Shown piece by piece: positions 36,212 through 44,708 of a stretch of 45,330 nt of DNA. The translations under genes and the position numbers were made by a program. This DNA is from Thermoplasmatota archaeon (GTDB lineage Archaea; Thermoplasmatota; JAKEGO01; JANQNJ01). Each line of letters opens with the position of its first letter. Position 1 is the stretch's first letter. The stretch lies in contig JANQNJ010000136.1 in NCBI GenBank assembly GCA_028279645.1, positions 1-45,330 of the forward strand. Reading direction: 5' to 3'. Under the pieces are notes generated by a model. It was not told where the DNA came from. It did not search any database and saw nothing but the letters and a program-made list of their open reading frames with translations.

Positions 36212-38400
36212 CTCTCGTCACCTCCCTGGTCGAGGAAGGCCGAAAGCGGGACCTCCTGCGCGAATGGGCGTTCGACATGCGGTTCGATATCCGCCTCCCC
36301 CGTGATCCCTCTGAGCAGCCTCTCGACCGATGCGTTGCATGTCTTGCCGCCGCACGGCCCCATGCCCACACGGAGGCCAGCCTTGATCGCGTTGAAATCG
36401 GTGACACCGGTCCGCTCGATGTATTCGACGATCTCGGCCCTGGTCACCCTCTCGCACCGGCAGACAACTATCTCGTCGTCCTCATGTGCATGCACCTGCC
36501 CGATCGGCCTCCCGTCCTTAGGCTCCCTGATCCTGATCCCTGCCACCTTGTTCGCCTCTATTGATGGCACCTCTATCGACATCAGGGACCGCCGGTCCTG
36601 CCAGTCCGAGCCCTTGAGGGCAATGACCTTCCCTCTGCCTATGACCTCACCTTCAGGGCCGGAGGTCACGACCTCCTGTCCTGGCACTATGGTCCCTTCT
36701 GGCAGCTCCCATGGTATAACGACAAGTGCGTTCTCTCCTGATGGGTCGTACCTCTTGTCAACGAGCGTAATTGCGAGGCCGGGACAGACAGCTACACAGT
36801 TGGTACAGCCGAGGCAGCCGCCTTCGAACAGCGGCCGTCCCTTCATCGTCGCCTCTCTGATCATGATCGACTGCTTGACGCATGCCTCGGTGCACGGATC
36901 GCACGGGATCTCCTGCGGACACCTGATCACGGGATAGACTTCCAGTCCCTTCGGGGGTGCCCTGAACCCCTCGTCATCACCGGCCTTGCTCCGGAGGATC
37001 TCCAGCATCTCGTTCCACTCGGGCGGGACCTCGACGTCGTGCCCCATGTCGGCGAGTATCTCGCGACCGGCGATCCGGCCGGAGAACATCGCAGCCGACG
37101 CCTCCGCGATCTCGTCGGCGTCGCCGGCAGCGTATACCGGCAACCTTTTTGCATCTCCGGCTGACGACATCTGTATCCCGCTCGACTGGGCCGCCTTTGT
37201 CAGCTCATCGACCGGAGACAGGCCCACGGCGATCAGGAGCGTATCGACCTCGAACTCCCTTTCGGTCCCCTCTATAGGCTGGAACCTGTCGTCTATCTGC
37301 GTGATGACGATTCGAGCAAGCTCGTCCCCTCCTTCGTCTCCTCCAGACCCGCTCGCATCGTTGTTAACATCGAATATGACCTTGACGTCCTCATCTCCCA
37401 TGGGCTCCGCCCTCAGGACGGTGTGAGATGTGTAGACCGGGACGCCCAGTCTGAGGATCTTGTCAAGATGGACCTTGTATCCGCCGCAATGAGGCAGAGC
37501 CTCAACCAGTCCCACAACGTCGATACCGGCCTGCAAGGCGTGATATGCCGCTATCAACCCCACGTTCCCGCCCCCAACGATGAACAGCCGCTCGGCGGCC
37601 CTCACCCGGTCCCTGTTGACAAGGGTCTGGAACGCGCCTCCGCCGTAAACGCCGGGGAGGTCGCATCCGGGGAAGTCCAGGACCTTCTCCCTGGCGCCAG
37701 CCGTGATCAGCAGCCTTTCGGGTCTGACGAGAACGTACCTTCCGTCTCTAACGACCCCGGCCACATTTTCGGCGAACACTCCGACGACGGGCGAGTTGAG
37801 CCATACATCCACGGTCGGCAGTCCGGTAACTGCGGCGGCAAGGTCGGTCCCGATGTCCATCCCCCTCGTCCCCGCGAAGCAGTCGCGGACCGAGCCAAAG
37901 AAGTTGTGCGTCTGGAGCCCGAGCTTCCCCCCGAGCTCGTGCTTGTCGTCGCATATGATGCATTCGACGCCCTTGGTCCCGAGCTCGATGGCGGCCGTGA
38001 GGCCGGCCGGCCCGCCCCCCACGATGAGGACCTGTGTGGACACGAATGGTACGGACCCTCCGATGTCCATCACCGCATCGTCCGCCAACAGTTCCGGTAA
38101 CCCTTCCATCGATCTGACATCCATTCCGCTTTCGGCGGGTACGACGCAGGACTTGACCGGGACGCCGTCTGCAAGGACCAGGCACTGGGCACACTGGCCG
38201 TTGGCGCAGAAGATCCCCTGCGCCCCTCCATCCCTGTGATGGTGTCCGAAGACATGGGTGCCGTTGGCGAAGAGAGCTGTTGCGATCATCTCCCCCTCTC
38301 TCGCCTTGACCTCCTCTCCATTGAACGTGAACCTTATGATCCCCCGGTCGTCCTCCTGGACCAGGACCGGATGCTCCACTATCCTCCGCCCCTCGCTCAC
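36208..38400 (-). CDS. Flavin/iron-sulfur electron-transfer subunit (SoxA/PDH-alpha-like)
   Basis: The domains of this 730-residue protein, in order, are these. First is an N-terminal 2Fe-2S domain of the Fer2_4 type (C65, C70, C73, C85). Next is a pyridine-nucleotide-disulfide oxidoreductase domain with IVGGGPAGLTAA near 126 and a second nucleotide-binding motif FIVGGGNVGLIAA. An inserted 4Fe-4S ferredoxin segment follows (CDPCTEAC and CLGCTNCVAVCP). Last is a C-terminal BFD-like 2Fe-2S domain (CRCERVT, GPCGGKTC). HcnB, octopine oxidase and dye-linked proline dehydrogenase alpha subunits share parts of this layout. It should carry electrons from the DAO subunit to the larger partner. The GTG start overlaps the upstream stop (GTGA) and the stop overlaps the downstream ATG, so the three subunits are translationally coupled. 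Confidence 0.88.
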   Translation of the reverse strand: MSEGRRIVEHPVLVQEDDRGIIRFTFNGEEVKAREGEMIATALFANGTHVFGHHHRDGGAQGIFCANGQCAQCLVLADGVPVKSCVVPAESGMDVRSMEGLPELLADDAVMDIGGSVPFVSTQVLIVGGGPAGLTAAIELGTKGVECIICDDKHELGGKLGLQTHNFFGSVRDCFAGTRGMDIGTDLAAAVTGLPTVDVWLNSPVVGVFAENVAGVVRDGRYVLVRPERLLITAGAREKVLDFPGCDLPGVYGGGAFQTLVNRDRVRAAERLFIVGGGNVGLIAAYHALQAGIDVVGLVEALPHCGGYKVHLDKILRLGVPVYTSHTVLRAEPMGDEDVKVIFDVNNDASGSGGDEGGDELARIVITQIDDRFQPIEGTEREFEVDTLLIAVGLSPVDELTKAAQSSGIQMSSAGDAKRLPVYAAGDADEIAEASAAMFSGRIAGREILADMGHDVEVPPEWNEMLEILRSKAGDDEGFRAPPKGLEVYPVIRCPQEIPCDPCTEACVKQSIMIREATMKGRPLFEGGCLGCTNCVAVCPGLAITLVDKRYDPSGENALVVIPWELPEGTIVPGQEVVTSGPEGEVIGRGKVIALKGSDWQDRRSLMSIEVPSIEANKVAGIRIREPKDGRPIGQVHAHEDDEIVVCRCERVTRAEIVEYIERTGVTDFNAIKAGLRVGMGPCGGKTCNASVERLLRGITGEADIEPHVERPFAQEVPLSAFLDQGGDER

Positions 38401-41321
38401 TCTCCCACCTCCATCATCGATCTGACAAGGAGCTCGAACGGACTGAGGATCTCGATGTCGGCGGTCCTCCAGCCTCCTTTCCGGTTGACGAGGTCCAGGA
38501 ACGCCTGGTCGGCCGGATCGCCGCAGACGATCGCATCAAGCCCCTGCTCCACCGATCGAGCCAGGATATCTCGCGCTCTCTGTCCTGCCTCGGAGTCGAT
38601 GGTCCTCGGCTCGCTTCCCTCTTCCCCCGTCCTGAGGTCGACGACCTCGATACCTGGTATCGCCCTGACCAGGTCCACCGACCGGTCGCGAAGGGATTTC
38701 CCGTTGAAACCCCTTAGGGCTCTCACTCCGACCTTCATCTTCAGCTGTCCGAGCTGCAGGTCGTCCATGCCCTTCATTGCAGAATCGATGACCAGGGCCG
38801 GGTTCCTCTCATCTGTCCCGACCATCTTGGCGACAATCTCCAGGGACGCGATCGTCTCCTGGATGTCGTACAGGCCGGTCACCTCGCCCAGAAGCGAGAT
38901 AAGGTCCTGGACCGCGCACCGGCCGCCGTCGGTCCTCCCCATCTCCAGGGCAGCCAGTATGTCCAGGGTCTCGAGCAGCGGAACCTCGGTGTCCAGCGGT
39001 ATCGGACCTGGTAGAGGCTCCATCGAGGCTCCCCTCATCTCCATCAGGGCCTGGTCCATGACGTAGCCGACATCGTCGCCTGGCGCGGTCTGCACATAGC
39101 GAACCCTGTCGCCGGAGGCGCCTACGGCTCTCAGCAGCCGACGCGCCCCCTCCAGGGATCTCTCGACGGTCTCTCCGCGGACGAGATAGTGTGAACCGAC
39201 CTCCATGTCGGGACCGATCAGAAGCAAACCTCTGCCTGCACGCGCAAGGGACCTGATGATGAACATCGGTCCGAACCGTCTTTCCGACATCACCTCGACC
39301 GTTCCCGGTATCGATCCAAACCGCGGATCGCCGGTCAGCCAATGGACAGGCAGGACGGCGATACCGTACTCCGTCATCGTCGACGATATCCTATCGAAGA
39401 TCGCCTGGTCCGACATGTATCCCTGCGAGATCGCTCCCGCCGGACAAGTGGGAACACAGGCGCTGCAGGAGGCGCAGGCATCGTGGTCGATGTTCATCCG
39501 CGGAGACTCCCCGCGCCTTAGATCGGAACCTATGGCACGATATCCGCACACCTCTTCGCACCGACCACACCCGACGCATTTCGCCGGATCGATGGTCGCC
39601 GTGAGCGATGCCAGCTCGAAGGTCCGGATCTCGCTCTCGGTCACCAGCTGCATCCTGTCCAGACCGTTCTCGACCTCGTGCGAGAGGGCCGACGGCACCT
39701 TCAGCAGCAGGTCCTCTCCGTTCACGGTCGCAGCGACCTGCTTGTGGTCGCAGGTCGGGACGCATGTGTCGCAGAGGTCGCACGGGCCGCATGTCAGGCA
39801 TCTCGACGCCTCGCCGACGGCCATCGAGCCGGACATTGTCCTCTCGACCTCGTCAAAGGTGCAGGCCCGGACCTCGGCGCATTCGAGGTCGGGTTCGAAG
39901 TCGCTGCCGGATGCTGCGAGGGGCTCCGAGATCACCGGGACAAGAGGTGAGTCGAGGAGTTCCGTCCTCCATTCCTTCTTGCCTTCAAGTCCTCCTTCAA
40001 GCCCTTTTGACCTGAGATGATCGTGAATACCGGAAGCGGCCTCATGGCCCCTGCCGATGGAAATGACGACGGATGAGGGTCCCTGCTCCACGTCCCCCGC
40101 CCCGAAGATGCCTTCGACCGCGGTACACCCACCCTTCATGACGCCCAGTCTTCCTCTCTCCGTTACCAACTCCTCGCCGCACTCGTTCCGGACGACCTCC
40201 ATGAAGTCGGGGTCCGGCTTGTTGCTGATAGCGGGTACGATGATGTCAGCGTCGATGACGAACTCGCTACCGATCATCGGGACCGGTCTCCGCCTCCCTG
40301 AGTCGTCGGGCTCTCCGAGAGCCGCCCTCAGGAACTCCATACCTACGACCTTGCCCTTCTTCAGGACGATCCTGTTCGGCATGGCCAGGGTCACCATCTC
40401 GATCCCCTCCTCCCTGGCCTCCTCCAGCTCCTCCGGCTGGGCTGGCATCTCCTCCTCTGTTCGTCTGTAGACGATCGTGACCTTTCCCGCCCCGATGCGG
40501 ACGGCGGTGCGGGCCGCATCGAAAGCGGTGGAGCCGCCGCCGATGACGATCACGTCGCCCTTGATCTTGTGATCCGGATCGATATTGACCTGCCGGAGCA
40601 GGTCCAGCGAGTCGATGACGCCTTCACCATCCTCCCCCTCGATGTCCAGCTCGAACGAGACCGACGCACCTGTGGCTATCAGGATCGCCGAGTACCCCTC
40701 TTCCAGCAGTCGTGCGGGTTCATCGACCGGGTGCCCAGTTAGTATCTCCACGCCGAGATCCCTGATCCAGTCGATCTCCCGCTTCAGCACCCTCTTGGGC
40801 AGTCTGAACGACGGGATCGCGTAACGAAGCATGCCTCCCGGCTCGGGCGCGGACTCGAAAACGGTAACAGGGTATCCGAGCCTCGCAAGGTCCACGGCGG
40901 CTGTGAGACCCGCCGGCCCGGAACCGATGATCGCCACCCTCTCCTCGTAGATGACATCGCACGGTTCCGAATCGATCTCCCTCCGGGCAAGTTCGAAGTC
41001 GGATGCGTACCGCTTCAACCCTCTGATCTGAACGGGATCCCCGTCCTCCCCCTGCTCGCAGCCTGCCTCGCATGGCCTGGTACAGACCCTGCCGCATACT
41101 ATCGGGAACGGGTTCGCCCTCCGGATGACATCGACGGCCTCCTCGAACCTCCGGTTGGCGATGAGGCTGACATATGCCTTGATGTTGACGCCGGCAGGGC
41201 ATTCCTTCGTGCAGGACGGTTCGCCCCTGAGCTGGAAGATATAGTTCTTTGAAGCGCCGCGAATAGCCCCTCTGTCCCCTCCGAAAAGCCGCCTGGGGTC
41301 GTACTCGAGGTCGTCGGTCAT
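38397..41321 (-). CDS. GltD-like FAD/NAD(P) oxidoreductase fused to ferredoxin clusters and an MvhD-like domain
   Basis: Residues 30-110 of this 974-residue protein form the GltD/NfnB-type cysteine domain (C37, C41, C76, C80, C84, C88). Residues 128-430 carry FAD (GSGPAGLTAA) and NAD(P) (IGGGSTAFDAA) motifs of the glutamate-synthase small-subunit type. Cysteine-rich CLTCGPCDLCDTCVPTC is near 508-524, then two 4Fe-4S motifs at 582-592 and 616-626. Residues about 640-765 match the MvhD/FrhD delta-subunit pattern (VEVMSERRFGPMFIIRSLARAGRGLLLIG, split here by eye), but the cluster cysteines are replaced (CSGR to SERR; GCHPGDCHY to GPDMEVGSHY). Residues 770-974 are unrecognised. It heads the operon and may pass substrate electrons to NAD(P) and ferredoxin. 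Its fusion order is unusual. Confidence 0.85.
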   Translation of the reverse strand: MTDDLEYDPRRLFGGDRGAIRGASKNYIFQLRGEPSCTKECPAGVNIKAYVSLIANRRFEEAVDVIRRANPFPIVCGRVCTRPCEAGCEQGEDGDPVQIRGLKRYASDFELARREIDSEPCDVIYEERVAIIGSGPAGLTAAVDLARLGYPVTVFESAPEPGGMLRYAIPSFRLPKRVLKREIDWIRDLGVEILTGHPVDEPARLLEEGYSAILIATGASVSFELDIEGEDGEGVIDSLDLLRQVNIDPDHKIKGDVIVIGGGSTAFDAARTAVRIGAGKVTIVYRRTEEEMPAQPEELEEAREEGIEMVTLAMPNRIVLKKGKVVGMEFLRAALGEPDDSGRRRPVPMIGSEFVIDADIIVPAISNKPDPDFMEVVRNECGEELVTERGRLGVMKGGCTAVEGIFGAGDVEQGPSSVVISIGRGHEAASGIHDHLRSKGLEGGLEGKKEWRTELLDSPLVPVISEPLAASGSDFEPDLECAEVRACTFDEVERTMSGSMAVGEASRCLTCGPCDLCDTCVPTCDHKQVAATVNGEDLLLKVPSALSHEVENGLDRMQLVTESEIRTFELASLTATIDPAKCVGCGRCEEVCGYRAIGSDLRRGESPRMNIDHDACASCSACVPTCPAGAISQGYMSDQAIFDRISSTMTEYGIAVLPVHWLTGDPRFGSIPGTVEVMSERRFGPMFIIRSLARAGRGLLLIGPDMEVGSHYLVRGETVERSLEGARRLLRAVGASGDRVRYVQTAPGDDVGYVMDQALMEMRGASMEPLPGPIPLDTEVPLLETLDILAALEMGRTDGGRCAVQDLISLLGEVTGLYDIQETIASLEIVAKMVGTDERNPALVIDSAMKGMDDLQLGQLKMKVGVRALRGFNGKSLRDRSVDLVRAIPGIEVVDLRTGEEGSEPRTIDSEAGQRARDILARSVEQGLDAIVCGDPADQAFLDLVNRKGGWRTADIEILSPFELLVRSMMEVGE

Positions 41322-41382
41322 GTAATGAATCCGTCCTGACGCTGGATGCCTGAAGCTTCCCCGTCAAAACCCCTCATTGTTC

Positions 41383-41395
41383 CGATATATATTAG
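41383..41395 (-). promoter_or_regulatory. TATA box of the amine dehydrogenase operon
   Basis: On the minus strand ctaatatatatcg predicts a transcription start near 41363 and a leader of about 40 bases before the ATG at 41321. Confidence 0.6.
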
Positions 41396-41408
41396 GATTT
41401 TCCTGATT

Positions 41409-41431
41409 GCAGTTTTCCGAAGGAAAACTGC
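41409..41431. promoter_or_regulatory. 23-base perfect palindrome upstream of the operon promoter
   Basis: GCAGTTTTCC-GAA-GGAAAACTGC has perfect 10-base arms and a 3-base spacer. It ends 14 bases upstream of the TATA box, next to the BRE position. That is where archaeal activators such as Lrp-type regulators bind, so it is a good operator candidate for substrate-controlled expression. It is too far from the end of the adenosine-kinase gene (41515) to be its usual terminator, although it could also form an RNA hairpin there. Confidence 0.5.
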
Positions 41432-41514
41432 CGTTCCTACATCTCTTTCCTTCTTCACTTATCTTGCTACGTACATGCTTTGTCCAAGCATTCTCTCGGC
41501 AGTAGCAGAGCAGT

Positions 41515-42033
41515 CTACTTCTTGTAGCCGATCATCCGCAGGAAGTTCCTACGCCATTCCACGTCCTCTGCGGTCTCGACACCCGTTGGCGTGTAGCCGT
41601 CGACCACGCCGAGGATCCCCCGCCCCAGCAGCTCTCCGTCGCCGGCCATCTCCGTCTGCGGCTGGTCCTCCTCGATGACGACGACCCACGTCGGGTTGGC
41701 GGTGGCACAGATGATGTTGGCGATCTCGGGCACCTGCTTGATGTGCCTGAGCAGGTTCAGGGGATAGGCATCCTTCATGAAGATTATGAACGAATGACCT
41801 GCCCCTATGGAGAGGGCGTTCTTCTTGGCAAGCTCGATCATGTCGTCGTCGTTGCCCTCCACCCGGACCTTCCTCTTCATGGATGCCTCGCAGAAGGCGA
41901 GTCCGAACTTCGCCTGCGGGACGGTGTTCACGATGCACTCGAACAGGTCCTCGGCCGTCTTGATGAAATGGCTCTGGCCCAGGATGAAGTTGATGTCGTC
42001 CGGCTTCTCGATCCTGACTAGCTCCATCTTCAT
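41515..42033 (-). CDS. Adenosine-specific kinase family protein (DUF355-type)
   Basis: This is a small, highly conserved archaeal/bacterial protein. The recognised family features are IEKPDDINFILGQSHFIKT at the N-terminus, GAGHSFIIFM in the middle, PEIANIICATANPTWVVV, and the C-terminal GRGILGVVDGYTP followed by DVEWRRNFLRMIGYK. The family is annotated as adenosine-specific kinase, with structure-based rather than broad biochemical support. The ORF track starts at 42069, but family members begin at M-(K-M)-E-L-x-x-I-E-K-P, so I use the ATG at 42033. The next ATG at 42027 is 28 bases from a TATA-like gttatatg and is also possible. No partner gene is obvious. Confidence 0.9.
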   Translation of the reverse strand: MKMELVRIEKPDDINFILGQSHFIKTAEDLFECIVNTVPQAKFGLAFCEASMKRKVRVEGNDDDMIELAKKNALSIGAGHSFIIFMKDAYPLNLLRHIKQVPEIANIICATANPTWVVVIEEDQPQTEMAGDGELLGRGILGVVDGYTPTGVETAEDVEWRRNFLRMIGYKK

Positions 42034-42051
42034 GGTATCGGCTCCCATCAA

Positions 42052-42077
42052 CATATAACAGCTATTCAATAAAAAAA
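42052..42077 (-). promoter_or_regulatory. Promoter region of the adenosine-kinase gene
   Basis: On the minus strand two TATA-like elements occur. The sequence ttttttattg (42068-42077) would give a short leader, and gttatatg (42052-42059) would fit a leaderless start at 42027. I cannot choose between them from sequence alone. Confidence 0.4.
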
Positions 42078-42199
42078 TTATTGGAAGTAATACGTCGTAT
42101 CCTACAAGGTCCTCTTACCTCGCTTTTAATTGATTAGAGGAAGCAATGTAAATTCTCAAATATCCGGACTACCTCTATGTTTCGGACATCTGGTAACAC

Positions 42200-44521
42200 T
42201 TAGGGCTTTGTTCGTTTCCTATAAAGAATGGTAACCGTAATGGAAGCGATGATTATCGCTGTGCTAAAGCCAGGCGTATCTGATTCATCATCACCGGGCT
42301 TAACATCATTGTTCCCACCAGGTTTATCATTATTATTAGGTGTTATTTCGATGGAATACGGTTCATTGACATTCGAAGGTGCTGTAATAATGAAGACTCC
42401 ATCTGTGACAGTTATGTAATAATTAATCCCCCGTACTTCACTCCCCACTACTGGAATATCAACATGATAGAAATCACCCGTGTCGTGAATAAACTCAAGG
42501 CTAGTATAGTTCGAGTCACCGAGGGCTGCATAATACAGAGAGGCTTGAATGATTCCGTATCCCTCGTCGGTAAATGAAGCAATAATAGAAATTGGACTGC
42601 CTTCCTTAACACTGGAAACAGGATTATGTACAATACTGGGCGGGACCCTATCTTCTTCTGTAGTAAATTGAAAATCAGAACCATTTATTAGGGATAACCC
42701 CGCCAGGTCAAAAGCACCAGATAAGCCAACTGTGTATTCAGTGTTCGGGAGTAAGGTAGACCTAGGCGTGATGCTAATTTCCGTGCCAGTAGTTGCTGAA
42801 CTAATGATTTCAATATCAATCAATGTCTGCGGGCTAATATCCATCCCGGTAATTATAGAATCATTGTCCATTAATTCTGAGAAGGTAACGATAATCATCT
42901 TTTTATAAGAGACATTGACAGATGAGTTGGCTGGATCTGTAGTAAGTATGTACGGAGCAATCTGATCCTTATTCCAGGTGGTGATAGTGCGTTGAATGGT
43001 TTTTCTAATGTTATTCCCGTTCTTATCCGCAATTGAACCATTATTCAACTCAATTATAAAGGTATCAACGTTTCTACCCCACGCTGAAATGACGTTTTTC
43101 TTATCTTTAGAAAGAATGAATTTTATTCTATTATCGTGAGACCCCGCTTGACTATATTCATTCATATCAAGATCGATTCGATTGGCTTGGTCTTTACTAT
43201 TGATTAAGATAAATTTACTGGCATCCACACTATCCAAATCAATATCTTCATTAAATTCAATTGATAAAGTCGCATTATCATGAGAATAGCTAGAATTTTT
43301 CGATACCGGTATAGGAGGAGATATGTCCTCTTGCTTTGTCTTGATTATCCAAATATCAGATGAATAGTCATCACCATTTCCAAGAGACTCTGTTTCACCA
43401 GCTATTAAATAACACCCGTCTGAGGTTGATTGAATATGGTGCCCATTTTCATCTAGTTTTCCACCAAACGTTTCACTCCTTATCAAATTCCCTTTCCCAT
43501 CGACCTTCAGAAACCAAAGGTCTTGCCCTCCATTTCCATAAGAGTTTGTCGTTCCGGTTAATACATAGTTCTCATCCCACCAAGAAAGGTTTACCGATTC
43601 ACACCAATCATCATCTGACCCCCCATATGTTTTCTCCCAGAGCTTATTCCCACTCCCATCTGTCTTTATAAGGTAACCATCATCGCCTCCAGATCCCATT
43701 GAGCTTGTATATCCAGTAATAAGATACCCATTATCTGGAGTAGAAATTATCGAATATGCTTTTTCAGATCCTGATCCTCCATACGTTTTTTCCCATTTTT
43801 TATTCCCAGAATCATCGATTTTTATTAACCAGATGTCAGTTGATTGATCCTTACCATCGCCATATCTTCCAACAATTACATATCCATCAGAAACCTCTAT
43901 GGCCGCAACCCCATTATCGACACTATCCGATCCATATTGCTTATTCCATTGTTCATTTCCATTGGCATCGGTTTTGATTATATACATATCGGAATCGTAA
44001 AATGCTGTCTTTCCGGCGTATGTTTGCCCAACGATTAGATATCCATCATCAGATGTTGGTTCAACGAAAAGTCCAGCATCAGATTCATCAGTACCATAAG
44101 ATTCGATCCATAACAGCTGACCATTGGTAGCTGTTTTAAACAATAATACATCATATCCACTATCACTATATGATGTTGTATATCCTGAGACAATATAGCC
44201 ATCATCCAATAGGCGGATACATAACCCTCTATCCTTACCACTACTAGGCCCATAGGCATAGTAATATTCCGTGTTTCCCTCCGTATCCATTTTCAATACA
44301 GGACAATCTTCTTCATTACCGTCATAACCTGTTAGAACATATTTATTGTCAGATGTTTCACGGATCGAATATCCATCGTCATGATAATCCGATTCACCTC
44401 TGGTGACATTCCATTGCTCGTAAGATTCATTAGCATTACATTCATCGAATGTAACTATAAAAAAAACTGCTGTCATACATAGAAATAGGAGTCCCGGCCT
44501 TATCACATTGTTTTTAAACAT
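42200..44521 (-). CDS. AT-rich beta-propeller surface protein with PGF-CTERM-like sorting signal
   Basis: This 773-residue secreted protein has a signal peptide (to about residue 30) and then about seven repeats of roughly 50 residues ending in GYLITGYTSS/GYLIKTDGSGNKLWEKTYGG-like patterns, probably a beta-propeller. Next come two or three Ig-like/Big-type domains (APYILTTDPANSSVNVSY) and a PGG/DDE-rich linker. The C-terminus reads DTPGFSTAIIIASITVTILYRKR, split here into motif PGF, one hydrophobic helix and a basic end. That is the tripartite PGF-CTERM signal recognised by archaeosortases. The ATG at 44521 has GGTGAT three bases upstream; an ATG at 44533 lies 28 bases from the TATA box and is the alternative. 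The gene is visibly more AT-rich than all its neighbours, suggesting recent transfer. Confidence 0.85.
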   Translation of the reverse strand: MFKNNVIRPGLLFLCMTAVFFIVTFDECNANESYEQWNVTRGESDYHDDGYSIRETSDNKYVLTGYDGNEEDCPVLKMDTEGNTEYYYAYGPSSGKDRGLCIRLLDDGYIVSGYTTSYSDSGYDVLLFKTATNGQLLWIESYGTDESDAGLFVEPTSDDGYLIVGQTYAGKTAFYDSDMYIIKTDANGNEQWNKQYGSDSVDNGVAAIEVSDGYVIVGRYGDGKDQSTDIWLIKIDDSGNKKWEKTYGGSGSEKAYSIISTPDNGYLITGYTSSMGSGGDDGYLIKTDGSGNKLWEKTYGGSDDDWCESVNLSWWDENYVLTGTTNSYGNGGQDLWFLKVDGKGNLIRSETFGGKLDENGHHIQSTSDGCYLIAGETESLGNGDDYSSDIWIIKTKQEDISPPIPVSKNSSYSHDNATLSIEFNEDIDLDSVDASKFILINSKDQANRIDLDMNEYSQAGSHDNRIKFILSKDKKNVISAWGRNVDTFIIELNNGSIADKNGNNIRKTIQRTITTWNKDQIAPYILTTDPANSSVNVSYKKMIIVTFSELMDNDSIITGMDISPQTLIDIEIISSATTGTEISITPRSTLLPNTEYTVGLSGAFDLAGLSLINGSDFQFTTEEDRVPPSIVHNPVSSVKEGSPISIIASFTDEGYGIIQASLYYAALGDSNYTSLEFIHDTGDFYHVDIPVVGSEVRGINYYITVTDGVFIITAPSNVNEPYSIEITPNNNDKPGGNNDVKPGDDESDTPGFSTAIIIASITVTILYRKRTKP

Positions 44522-44556
44522 GTAATCACCCATGCATCTGCGGTAAATGCAAGGAG

Positions 44557-44566
44557 TAATAAATCC
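44557..44566 (-). promoter_or_regulatory. TATA box of the PGF-CTERM protein gene
   Basis: On the minus strand gatttattac is centred about 28 bases before the ATG at 44533, placing the GGTGAT site (44525-44530) near the 5' end of the message. The rest of the gap to the next gene (44567-44708) is AT-rich and shows no gene. Confidence 0.5.
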
Positions 44567-44708
44567 TTTTTGGATATCATAGATATTAGGAAAATTGCGA
44601 TTAACAGGTACCGAAGGATCTACTGAATCGAATTAGAATAACACATAATCGATTGGACCTACCGCAATATGGTAAATTTCATTGGATGATGTGGTATTAC
44701 ACTACCGT

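Noticed and set aside
35504-36937. 477-residue plus-strand ORF
   Set aside because: It is antisense to the DAO and SoxA-like genes and has low-complexity, non-domain sequence with no start signal.
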